Positions 1 through 6,916 of a stretch of DNA of 20,530 bases are shown here, piece after piece. The notes beneath the pieces are model-generated. The model did not search any database. It saw only the letters and a list, made by a program, of their open reading frames with translations, and was not told the DNA's origin. This DNA is from Firmicutes bacterium AM55-24TS (GTDB lineage Bacteria; Bacillota; Clostridia; UBA1381). The number at the start of each line of letters is the position of its first letter. Position 1 is the first letter of the stretch. The stretch is taken from contig QTVU01000047.1 of NCBI GenBank assembly GCA_003460745.1, forward strand, positions 1 through 20,530. The letters are read 5' to 3'. The translations under genes and the position numbers were made by a program.

Positions 1-120
1 GAACCTTCAAAACAACAGGAAATTTCAGAATTGCAGGAGCAAATCAAGCAGTTACAAATGGAAGTTGATGTATTAAAAGAAGCATTAAATCTGCTAAAAA
101 AAGACCCCGCATCAATATAA
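1..120 (+). CDS. IS3-family OrfA, C-terminal fragment
   Basis: This frame is open from the window edge to a TAA at 118-120. The 39 visible residues include a heptad-like leucine pattern (LQEQIKQLQMEVDVLKEAL), typical of the leucine-zipper end of IS3-family OrfA. In this family OrfA supplies the helix-turn-helix that recognises the IS ends, and the zipper drives oligomerisation; the HTH part lies upstream of the window. It overlaps the transframe leading to OrfB through the A7 tract at 96-102. Confidence 0.8.
   Translation, partial: EPSKQQEISELQEQIKQLQMEVDVLKEALNLLKKDPASI
96..102 (+). other. Programmed -1 ribosomal frameshift site (A7) joining OrfA to OrfB
   Basis: Seven consecutive A residues occur in the orfA frame as CTA AAA AAA GAC. 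Slipping back one base at this tract continues as RPRINITELKNREKAV and enters the orfB frame at 147 with no stop. IS3-family elements normally make their OrfAB transposase by -1 slippage on an A-rich heptamer. The site and open transframe are seen directly; its use is inferred from the family. Confidence 0.75.
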
Positions 121-146
121 CGGAGCTGAAAAATCGCGAAAAAGCA

Positions 147-1001
147 GTGATTATTGATGCCGTAGAAGATAAGTATTCACTGCATCAGCTGTTGAAATGC
201 CTGTGCATGGCAAAAAGCAGCTACTACTATCAGAGAGCTGTAATGAAGCAGTCTGATAAATATGCCGAAATCCGTATACGAATAAAAATAATCTTTCAAG
301 AAAACAGGAATTGTTATGGATACAGGCGTATCCATGGCGAACTCAAAAAAATAGGAATTACTGTTTCAGAAAAAATTGTACGTCGAATTATGAAAGAGGA
401 ACATTTAACAGTACCGACAAAACGTATGAAAAAATACAGCTCATATAAAGGTGAAATCACACCGGAGGTAGACAATATAATCAACAGGGATTTTCACGCA
501 GAACAACCAAACACAAAATGGCTAACGGACATAACCGAATTTGCTATTCCGGCAGGAAAGGTATATCTTTCACCTGTTATTGATTGTTTTGACGGTATGG
601 TTGTCAAATGGAATATCGGAACAACACCGGATTCTATCTTAGTCAACAAAATGCTTGAAGATGCTATTGGTACATTATTACCGTCAGAACATCCTCTTGT
701 ACATACAGACAGAGGATGTCATTATCGATGGACGGGATGGATAGAACGTATGCAAGCTGCCGGGTTAACACGTTCTATGTCAAAAAAAGGATGTTCACCG
801 GACAATGCAGCTTGCGAAGGATTTTTCGGGAGATTAAAGAACGAAATGTTTTATGGGCGCTCGTGGGTAGGTGTATCAATGGACGATTTCATAAATGAAA
901 TTAACAGCTATATCGAGTGGTATAATACAAAACGAATCAAGCAGTCACTGGGCTATATGAGTCCGGCAGAGTACAGACATAGTCTTGGATTAACAGCATA
1001 A
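147..1001 (+). CDS. IS3-family transposase OrfB (DDE integrase core)
   Basis: This is the catalytic half of the IS3 transposase, which cuts and joins the element's ends, normally as an OrfAB fusion. An HTH_21-like segment at about residues 40-95 (ENRNCYGYRRIHGEL) precedes an rve integrase core. The DDE triad is visible as D128 (WLTDITEF), D188 (HTDRG) and E224 (ACEGFFGRLK), with the expected D-35-E spacing. A C-terminal YNTKRIKQSLGYMSPAEY motif is also typical. The GTG at 147 gives a 284-residue ORF, but it has no clear Shine-Dalgarno. Because the frame is open upstream to the A7 site, the physiological product is probably the frameshifted OrfAB. The frame looks intact. Confidence 0.93.
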   Translation: MIIDAVEDKYSLHQLLKCLCMAKSSYYYQRAVMKQSDKYAEIRIRIKIIFQENRNCYGYRRIHGELKKIGITVSEKIVRRIMKEEHLTVPTKRMKKYSSYKGEITPEVDNIINRDFHAEQPNTKWLTDITEFAIPAGKVYLSPVIDCFDGMVVKWNIGTTPDSILVNKMLEDAIGTLLPSEHPLVHTDRGCHYRWTGWIERMQAAGLTRSMSKKGCSPDNAACEGFFGRLKNEMFYGRSWVGVSMDDFINEINSYIEWYNTKRIKQSLGYMSPAEYRHSLGLTA

Positions 1002-1026
1002 AATAGTCCAAGAATATGTCCGCACC
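976..1026 (+). repeat. Right end of the IS3 element, copy 1 of a direct repeat
   Basis: These 51 bases cover the last OrfB codons, its stop and the IS terminus. They match 1142-1192 at 47 of 51 positions, with an unbroken identical core of 32 bases (986-1017 against 1152-1183). The matched end-points help define the IS right boundary. Confidence 0.8.
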
Positions 1027-1043
1027 TCCATCTCGCCTATACT

Positions 1044-1132
1044 TTAAAGATTCTTTCCCAGCATCTCCAATTCTTGCATAGCCTCTGCGTCTTTTTTCAA
1101 ATCATCTTTAGCGTTTTTAGTATGTGAGCTTT
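1044..1132 (-). pseudogene. 3' remnant of an unrecognised gene between two IS ends
   Basis: Reading the minus strand, an open frame ends at a TAA (1046-1044) with the C-terminal residues DLKKDAEAMQELEMLGKNL. The composition and amphipathic pattern look like a real helical C-terminus, but the frame runs into a stop within about 28 codons upstream, close to where the IS relic begins. I infer the tail of a gene interrupted by an older IS insertion. The family is not recognised, and a chance ORF remains possible. Confidence 0.35.
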
Positions 1133-1192
1133 ATGAATATCGACATATTCCTGGATTAACAGCATAAAATAGTCCAAGAATATATCTGCACC
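1117..1192 (+). mobile_element. Relic of a second IS3 right end
   Basis: The 51 bases at 1142-1192 are 92% identical to the right end of the intact IS, and translation of 1141-1167 still reads EYRHIPGLTA-stop against EYRHSLGLTA-stop in the live copy. Similarity fades upstream, around an ATG near 1117-1121 that aligns with the YMSP part of OrfB. No other part of an IS is present to the left, so this is a decayed solo end of a related, separately diverged copy. Confidence 0.65.
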
Positions 1193-1198
1193 ATAATG

Positions 1199-2158
1199 TT
1201 ATTCATCATTTTCGACTATATATAAACCAATATTGTTCTTTTTCGTTATAAATTCCACTCCGATTGAAAAATTCAATAGCTTTTTTTCATTGTTGATATA
1301 CTCCACGAATTCATCTTCTTGAAATGGTATTGTAAAAAAAATAATTTTCACATACAAACTCAAAATATTCATTTTTTAAATCTTCACGCATTGTATGTAA
1401 CAAATAAAAACACGGTTGTCCCATATATCTTCCCCAACCTTGCAGAATGCCACGAATTTGTTCCTTATAATAGTATTCTTTAAATTTTAATATGTGACCT
1501 ATTGACTCTGAAAACTCTAACATATCCTTTAAGTCACCTGTTAATATTTGACCTTTATAATCTTGATTTGAACAAAATGTACTTAAAGCTACCATATAAG
1601 AAATATTCTCCCAATCAAACATTTTTCCAATCAATTCGCAAGGCATAGATTTTAGAGCTTCGCCCAATATACGAGATACTTCTGAAAAAGATTGAATTCT
1701 CCCATACTTTCATCGCAAAAATCGTAGCTATTAATAAATTGTGATAGACATTCATAAACAGAAACCAACAATTCTATACCTCGCGCTTTTATTATACCCT
1801 TTTCTTCTTCAAGAAAAATACAAATATCTTTTACACAATATTCCTTTAATTTTCCCAATTCATGTTTCGTTTGATGTTTTAATAAATTACTAAACGCAAG
1901 CATAAACATTTGCTTATACTCGTTATATTCACTTTGCGTCTGAACCCTGCATTTGTTCATCCAATCATTCGAAAAGTCATATATAAGACGATTCGTTTTC
2001 TCAAGGCTTTCGTCATTTTCAAAACAATGCATTATGCCATCTGTAACATATAATCTTATTTCTTCTTGTGTTTTTTGTAGTCCTCCAAACAAAGAATATA
2101 CTTCATGGGCAGAAAGACATATCAATACTATGGTTATTATAAATACGCTAATCAACAA
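1199..2158 (-). pseudogene. Unrecognised helical protein with N-terminal hydrophobic segment (two apparent frameshifts)
   Basis: I do not recognise this gene. Three frames join into one continuous protein of about 319 codons. The first part (2158-1652) starts at a TTG and has a hydrophobic segment, ISVFIITIVLICLSA, like a membrane anchor or signal. One extra T in the T5 run near 1684-1688 would link NLF to SEVSRILGEAL in the next frame. One fewer T in the T8 run near 1334-1341 would carry on as TIPFQEDEFVEYINNEKKL and end in IVENDE at the TAA 1201-1199. The sequence is helix-rich and charged. No convincing Shine-Dalgarno precedes 2158 and an in-frame TAG lies just upstream, so the N-terminus may also be truncated. 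Homopolymer errors or real decay both fit. Confidence 0.5.
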
Positions 2159-2204
2159 ACTATAAACTAACTATATAAGTATGTTTCTTCGCAGTTTATA
2201 GCGT

Positions 2205-2462
2205 TCAAATTATAACTGCTTCCTCCTCGTGTGATAAGTACACTTTGTCAGGTCTGTAATTATCAACAAGGGTAAATCCGCCGTGCCTGCCTGTATCGCA
2301 ACTAAAAGGTACATAGTCGCTTAAAGCAATAATATCTCTGTTTATTGTCTTTTCCGAAACAGAAAAATGTCTTGATAATTCAAGCTGTGATATGTTTTGT
2401 TCTTTAATTATCAATGAACGAATTTCCATTCGTCTTGCAAATGTAGATAAATCGCTCTGCAT
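2205..2462 (-). CDS. DeoR/HTH_11-type transcriptional regulator, truncated after the DNA-binding domain
   Basis: The 85-residue product carries a winged helix-turn-helix at about residues 8-65. Key stretches are RRMEIRSLIIKEQNISQLEL, then SVSEKTINRDIIAL (recognition helix) and the wing RHGGFTLVDNY. This matches the N-terminal DNA-binding half of HTH_11/DeoR-like and WYL regulators. The protein stops in the linker (YLSHEEEAVII), where full-length relatives continue into a C-terminal segment or sensor domain, so it is a short or truncated form. The ATG at 2462 has an excellent Shine-Dalgarno (AGGAGGT, 7 nt upstream), which fixes the start. It is probably translated with the small ORF upstream that overlaps it. 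Its target is unknown; given the broken neighbourhood it may be a remnant. Confidence 0.65.
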   Translation of the reverse strand: MQSDLSTFARRMEIRSLIIKEQNISQLELSRHFSVSEKTINRDIIALSDYVPFSCDTGRHGGFTLVDNYRPDKVYLSHEEEAVII

Positions 2463-2553
2463 CTATCGTACCTCCTCTCTGCAAATACATCATACCGCGT
2501 AATACTCCCAAATTTTGGGGGTGTTTTGAAAAAAAGGTTTCAATTTCTACCAT
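2404..2553 (-). CDS. Possible small protein (49 aa) overlapping the HTH regulator
   Basis: An ATG at 2553 lies 7 nt after a strong Shine-Dalgarno (GGAGGA, rc of 2561-2566). It opens a 49-codon frame beginning MVEIETFFSKHPQNLGVLRG and ending at a TAA (2406-2404). The last 59 bases overlap the HTH gene in another frame, and the HTH gene's own Shine-Dalgarno sits inside this ORF, a layout typical of translational coupling. I do not recognise the product. The good ribosome site and ordinary composition of the first 35 residues argue for translation; the overlap and short length argue for caution. Confidence 0.4.
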   Translation of the reverse strand: MVEIETFFSKHPQNLGVLRGMMYLQRGGTIDAERFIYICKTNGNSFIDN

Positions 2554-2663
2554 AAAATCGTCCTCCATATTTTGACCTTATTTTTGCGCCAAATTCGGAG
2601 GTCGAGGGTAGAAAAAAACAGGCTTGTCCCGTTGAAATGAGATAATAACACTTATATAGGGGA

Positions 2664-2692
2664 TATATAAAGAATTATGATGTATTCTGCAA
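2664..2692 (-). promoter_or_regulatory. Candidate sigma-A promoter for the small ORF / HTH pair
   Basis: On the minus strand, TTGCAG (2692-2687) is followed after 17 nt by TATATA (2669-2664), about 110 nt before the ATG at 2553. It lies just downstream of the terminator at 2745-2789, as expected for an independent transcript. The hexamers are imperfect and the region is AT-rich, so this is tentative. The rest of 2554-2952 shows no credible gene. Confidence 0.35.
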
Positions 2693-2744
2693 TCGGAATT
2701 TAATATAATTTGACTGGTCTTAATTCTTATCGTATAAAAAAGAA

Positions 2745-2789
2745 AAAGTGTAATATTATGTGTCATAAATACACACAATATCACACTTT
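2745..2789 (-). terminator. Rho-independent terminator of the arabinan operon
   Basis: The arms 2745-2763 and 2771-2789 pair over 19 positions with a 7-nt loop. As minus-strand RNA the two imperfect positions become G-U pairs, so the stem is continuous, whereas on the plus strand they would be A-C mismatches. The minus-strand RNA then runs into a U-rich tail (TTTTTCTTTTTT). The direction and asymmetry fit termination of the GH51 transcript about 165 nt past its stop codon. Confidence 0.75.
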
Positions 2790-2952
2790 CTCGGTTATTC
2801 GCTGTTAAACTGTCATTTTTCGCATTTACGGGTATAAAAGCCGAATTTACTAATTCGATTTTTTTAATAAATATATCTGAGTTAATTCAAAGAGGTTTAC
2901 CTTTGTAACATTCACTTTTAATCACATCACCATAAAATATAAAATATAAAAT

Positions 2953-4839
2953 TTAACATAGCTGCAATTCTATAATGATTACTGATTGTTTCTTTATTTC
3001 ATATACATTACCCTTTAATTTTTGCGTAGAAGGACAGATAGAAACAGGATATTTTACCGAATTTTCGTCATCAGGCTCTCCCGATACGGATATTGTTTTA
3101 CAGGTTTCTTTTATACCTCTGTCCACATTAAGCTCGCTAGTCTTATCCTCTGCCGATATATTGACTATCTTCACAATCAGCTTATCATCTTTTACTGCCG
3201 CTGTTATTTTCAAATCAGTATCTTCGCACACTGCTTCAACCGCATAATCACCGATGTTTTCTGAAAACAGCTTTTGCACATAATAGCTTGGCGTTCCATA
3301 AACGGTTTCATTGTCAAACCATATCAAATTCGGCTGCCACTGATTATGATTTTCTTTTGCTAACAGAGGAGCATAGCAGGTCATAACAACGTGGTCGGCG
3401 TTATTTTCAATACCCGTCAAAAACGCTGCTTCGCAAAGAGCCGCATACCAATTATTTTTCCTGTCCTTTATCGGAGAACCTTTATCAGCGTCCAGATGAG
3501 CCGCCCATTCGCCGATAAATACTTTCGGCAGCCTTCTGTCATAGTCATCATATCGGTTTATATTATCTAAAAACCACTCCGGCTCTTTATAAAAATGCTC
3601 GTCAACCGCGTATGCCTTATCCTTATTTTGACTTAACCAATCATACGCTAAATCATATTCCCAGCCGCGATTTTTCCAACCTGCGCTTGTAATCAGCTTT
3701 ATATCGGGATATTTTTCCGTTATGCGTTTTTCAAAAATTTCGTACCTTTCAAAATACTCTTTACCCCATTGCTCGTTGCCGATACCGATATATTCAAGAT
3801 TAAATGGTTCTTTATGACCCATTTCTATGCGTTTTTTGCCCCATTCGCTATTTTCATCACCATTTGCAAATTCGATAAGGTCAAACACGTCCTGAATAAA
3901 CGGTTCGAGTTTATCCGTATCAATCAATAACGCTTCGTGCCACTGACAAGTCATACCGCAGTTTACAACAGGAATAGGCTTCGCTCCTATATCCTCGCAA
4001 AACTGAAAATACTCAAAAAAGCCTATACCGTAGGACTGAAAATAGTCGTCCGCATTATATCCGAGATTTCTGTACTCTTCCATTTGCCAGCGGTTCCAAT
4101 TCGTTTTGCGTTTCTCAACAGAGCCGATTGTATCTTTCCAATTATACATATTGTCATAGCTTCTGCCCTCGACAATACAGCCGCCCGGAAAACGCATAAA
4201 TTTAGGCTTCATATCCGCTATCATCTCTGCAATATCCTTACGCATACCGTTTTTTCTGTCCTTAAAGGTGTCTTTTGGGAACAGCGATATAAATTCCAAG
4301 TCAGCCTCTCCGCCGTTTGGCAATATTATTGAAAGATACGCGTTTTTGCATTTTTCGTTTGTGATGATTTCAAATTCATATTTATGCCATTCTTTATCAG
4401 CGCAATCAAATTCAATCTTTCCAAAAATCTTGCCTTTTCTGTCTGCAATAACTGCCGATAATTTTGTATTTTCATCTGCTCTTGCATAACAGGAAAAGAT
4501 AAAAGTTTTATTTATATCAGACGCAAAGCCCTCGCCGCCATAGCTTGTATTTCTTATTCCGCTTTTGCTTTTACCGACTATATGTGCGTAATGTGTATGA
4601 ATATCATTTATCGGTCTATATGTCCGTATTTCAAAGTCTGTACCGATTAAAGTCTCCCAGCACATTTTATGCTTATCTGTAATATTGTCCCTGTCGTAAT
4701 ATTCAAAGGAACGGTTTGCGATAAGCTCGGCATATAAACCACCGTCGCCGCCATAGTTTATATCCTCGAAGAATATACCATATAAAAAAGGACTGATTTT
4801 ATTTAATTGCTTTTTTGTATTTATTGTTATTGATTTCAT
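2953..4839 (-). CDS. Cytoplasmic GH51 alpha-L-arabinofuranosidase
   Basis: It removes non-reducing terminal alpha-L-arabinofuranosyl residues from arabino-oligosaccharides with retention of configuration. The 628-residue protein starts with the GH51 hallmark (PFLYGIFFEDINYGGDGGLY, residues 17-36). A carbohydrate-binding-like beta-sandwich insert covers roughly 60-190, followed by the catalytic barrel (KFMRFPGGCIVEG at 213-225). The acid/base is E356 in GIGNEQWG and the nucleophile E444 in FIGEWAAH; a beta-sandwich C domain ends the protein. No signal peptide is present, so it should act in the cytoplasm, unlike the paralogous GH51 domain in the giant gene. It starts 2 nt after the stop of the GH43 gene, with GGAGAG 5 nt before the ATG, so the two are translationally coupled. 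It is the last gene before the terminator. Substrate linkage is inferred from family and context. Confidence 0.95.
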   Translation of the reverse strand: MKSITINTKKQLNKISPFLYGIFFEDINYGGDGGLYAELIANRSFEYYDRDNITDKHKMCWETLIGTDFEIRTYRPINDIHTHYAHIVGKSKSGIRNTSYGGEGFASDINKTFIFSCYARADENTKLSAVIADRKGKIFGKIEFDCADKEWHKYEFEIITNEKCKNAYLSIILPNGGEADLEFISLFPKDTFKDRKNGMRKDIAEMIADMKPKFMRFPGGCIVEGRSYDNMYNWKDTIGSVEKRKTNWNRWQMEEYRNLGYNADDYFQSYGIGFFEYFQFCEDIGAKPIPVVNCGMTCQWHEALLIDTDKLEPFIQDVFDLIEFANGDENSEWGKKRIEMGHKEPFNLEYIGIGNEQWGKEYFERYEIFEKRITEKYPDIKLITSAGWKNRGWEYDLAYDWLSQNKDKAYAVDEHFYKEPEWFLDNINRYDDYDRRLPKVFIGEWAAHLDADKGSPIKDRKNNWYAALCEAAFLTGIENNADHVVMTCYAPLLAKENHNQWQPNLIWFDNETVYGTPSYYVQKLFSENIGDYAVEAVCEDTDLKITAAVKDDKLIVKIVNISAEDKTSELNVDRGIKETCKTISVSGEPDDENSVKYPVSICPSTQKLKGNVYEIKKQSVIIIELQLC

Positions 4840-4841
4840 AA

Positions 4842-6857
4842 TTACTCTCCATAAATAACAGTGTCAGCTATTGGCTTCATTCCGCCTTTTTCCCATATCA
4901 TAGCTTTTACTGTATATTGTTCTCCGTCAGTAACAGATACGCTGCCTTGATATTCATTCTTAAAAACTTTTACTAAAACATTATCACAATCATATATTGC
5001 CGTATATATATCCGCATTAAGTGTGTCATTTGCTTTTAGCTTAAATTCAAGCTGACCGTTATTTATTTCGCATTTTTCAAAATGAGTTGGAGATATTTTT
5101 ATTTTTTCTGTTATTCCGTTAAGCGTTGCTGTGATTGGCTTAATGCTGCCGTCGGAATTAAACTCCATTTTATCTATACATACTTCTCTATGATTGCCTG
5201 CTTCTGTATTTTTCCCCTCTGCATCTCCATAATGTGATATGTTGAAGCGGTGATAACATATATACCACTCGTCTGTATTTGGAATGTTTATAACGCTATG
5301 ATGTCCTGTTGACTTTATGCGTTCATCATCTGTATTTTCACAAGTTAATATTCGAGTTGCACAGTTAATCGGACCAAGAGGAGAGGTAGAAGTTCCGTAC
5401 CATACCTCATATTCAGGCTCTCGCGTATCATTTGCAGCCCACATAAAATAGTAAATACCATTACGCTTGATTACAAACGAGCCTTCACGAAAATGCGGCG
5501 GGTTCATACTAACCCAATCACCGTCAAAACTAATCATATCATCAGCAAGTTTTGCAGCGTACATAGTGCTGCCGTTACCCCAATATAAATATGATTGTCC
5601 GTCGTCGTCGGTAAATACCGCAGGGTCAATCTGACCTCTTAGATTTGTTCCGTCAGTAAGCGGTTCGCCTTTATCTACAAACGGACCTGTTGGACTGTCA
5701 GAAACAGCTACTCCTAAACTTTTCTCATTGTTATCTTTATTTTTGCTGCTGTAATAAAAATAATATTTTCCGTTTTTCTCCGCTATCGTAGGAGCCCACG
5801 CATTTACACCTCCAGACCACGAAACATTTTTGAGGTCTAAGATTATACCCTCATCTTTCCAATTAACCAAATCTTTTGAAGAAAACGCCTTAAAATATGT
5901 ACTATCCCAGCTTGTACCGCCGTCTGTTGTGGGATATATATAATATGTATCGCCAAAAACAGCGATATTAGGGTCAGCGTAAAAACCGTTTAGTACGGGA
6001 TTACCTCTATCTACACACTGTACAGACCATTTTTGTACGTCATCTCCACACTCTACCGTTATAGTACCGTTTGCCCACGTTCCGTCTGTTAAAGAAGCGG
6101 AAGCGCAATCATCTATAACTATTTCAGGATTGAGTTTTGAAATATCTGTTCCCGGTATTACAGGTACAATAATTGATTTATTATTTTTATCAATCTCGAC
6201 CGCATTATCTTTTATTACATCACCGCGTATTGCTTCAATAAACGGAGTTGGCGCGTCTACCGGACGGCTATATTTTATAGTAATTTTATCAAAATATGCT
6301 TTTGTGCCTATATCTCCTGCTATTCCCACAATAATCGCCTTCTTTCCCATATTATCATTAACCGTCAATTTTTGAGATGTATTATTTAGTTCATATAAAT
6401 TGCCGCCCTCTGTAATATTTATATTTTCCGCTGAAATTACTCCTGCTCTATATCCCCATTGACCCTTTTTTGTATCCGATATTGACCCGATTAAATCAAG
6501 CCGGGTATCATCTGTACAAAAGCCTTTAAGTTGTTCTTCTGTTACCAAATTCCCGCTGTTGTCGTATGTGTAAACTGACGTTACCGCAGAATTATTATCA
6601 TAGCCTGACCGTATTGTTATGGACTCAATCGCACCAATCTCTACTGTGTCTATATAAAAATACTGAGGTGTGGAAGTAATAACCCATTCCTGAACTTCTC
6701 CGCTGTTTGCGCCGCCGTCTGATTTAATTGTATCAGCTACAAACGAATATGTCTTTTCCGTTATCTTGTTGCCCGATGCCGCAAATGATACATTCGTATA
6801 TAATCCGCAGGAAAGTGTAAAAACAACTGCTGTTGATATAAAATTTTTGAATTTCAT
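4842..6857 (-). CDS. Secreted GH43 glycosidase (arabinofuranosidase/arabinanase/xylosidase type)
   Basis: GH43 enzymes are inverting five-bladed beta-propeller hydrolases acting on arabinan, arabinoxylan or galactan side chains. The 671 residues comprise a signal peptide (1-27, cleavage near SFAASG), a beta-sandwich domain (30-198), a linker beta-domain (200-283) and the GH43 catalytic domain (286-580). The catalytic set is visible: D295 (FYADPNIAV, base), D411 (GQIDPAVF, pKa modulator), E458 (FREGSF, acid) and H520 (TGHHSV). The C-terminal module (590-671) ends in KAMIWEKGGMKPI and recurs in the giant protein and, diverged, in the 17833-20451 protein. The ATG at 6857 has AAGGAG 11 nt upstream. 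It lies 59 nt after the giant gene with a hairpin between. The GH43 subfamily and exact linkage cannot be set by eye. Confidence 0.9.
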   Translation of the reverse strand: MKFKNFISTAVVFTLSCGLYTNVSFAASGNKITEKTYSFVADTIKSDGGANSGEVQEWVITSTPQYFYIDTVEIGAIESITIRSGYDNNSAVTSVYTYDNSGNLVTEEQLKGFCTDDTRLDLIGSISDTKKGQWGYRAGVISAENINITEGGNLYELNNTSQKLTVNDNMGKKAIIVGIAGDIGTKAYFDKITIKYSRPVDAPTPFIEAIRGDVIKDNAVEIDKNNKSIIVPVIPGTDISKLNPEIVIDDCASASLTDGTWANGTITVECGDDVQKWSVQCVDRGNPVLNGFYADPNIAVFGDTYYIYPTTDGGTSWDSTYFKAFSSKDLVNWKDEGIILDLKNVSWSGGVNAWAPTIAEKNGKYYFYYSSKNKDNNEKSLGVAVSDSPTGPFVDKGEPLTDGTNLRGQIDPAVFTDDDGQSYLYWGNGSTMYAAKLADDMISFDGDWVSMNPPHFREGSFVIKRNGIYYFMWAANDTREPEYEVWYGTSTSPLGPINCATRILTCENTDDERIKSTGHHSVINIPNTDEWYICYHRFNISHYGDAEGKNTEAGNHREVCIDKMEFNSDGSIKPITATLNGITEKIKISPTHFEKCEINNGQLEFKLKANDTLNADIYTAIYDCDNVLVKVFKNEYQGSVSVTDGEQYTVKAMIWEKGGMKPIADTVIYGE

Positions 6858-6881
6858 TTTTATTATTTCTCCTTATATGAC

Positions 6882-6908
6882 ATCAGCGCCGCATAATACG
6901 GCGCTGAT
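6882..6908 (-). promoter_or_regulatory. Intercistronic hairpin between the giant enzyme and the GH43 gene
   Basis: A perfect 10-bp inverted repeat (ATCAGCGCCG and CGGCGCTGAT) with a 7-nt loop fills most of the 59-nt gap between the two genes. No T tract follows on either strand; the minus-strand RNA goes straight into the AAGGAG ribosome site of the next gene. A full terminator is therefore unlikely. A processing or mRNA-stability element setting unequal expression of the operon genes fits better (inference). Confidence 0.65.
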
Positions 6909-6916
6909 ATACTGAT

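Larger units (their letters stand above)
1..1026 (+). mobile_element. IS3-family insertion sequence, right part (left end outside window)
   Basis: The element consists of the C-terminal end of OrfA, a slippage site, OrfB with a DDE integrase core, and a right terminal region ending near 1024-1026. The right boundary is inferred because a second, diverged copy of the same 51-bp end (1142-1192) stops matching at the equivalent base. The terminal sequence read from outside begins GGTGCGGACATATTC. The left inverted repeat and the target duplication cannot be seen, so whether the element is complete and active is unknown. Both reading frames in the visible part are intact. Confidence 0.85.

Noticed and set aside
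2578..2784. Minus-strand 68-codon ORF beginning MILCVFMTHNITLF
   Set aside because: It runs through the terminator hairpin and the probable promoter, has no ribosome site and has AT-rich low-complexity composition.
2886..2910. Short hairpin CAAAGAGGTTTACCTTTG after the GH51 gene as a terminator
   Set aside because: The stem is only about five weak pairs without a proper U tract; the 2745-2789 hairpin is far stronger.
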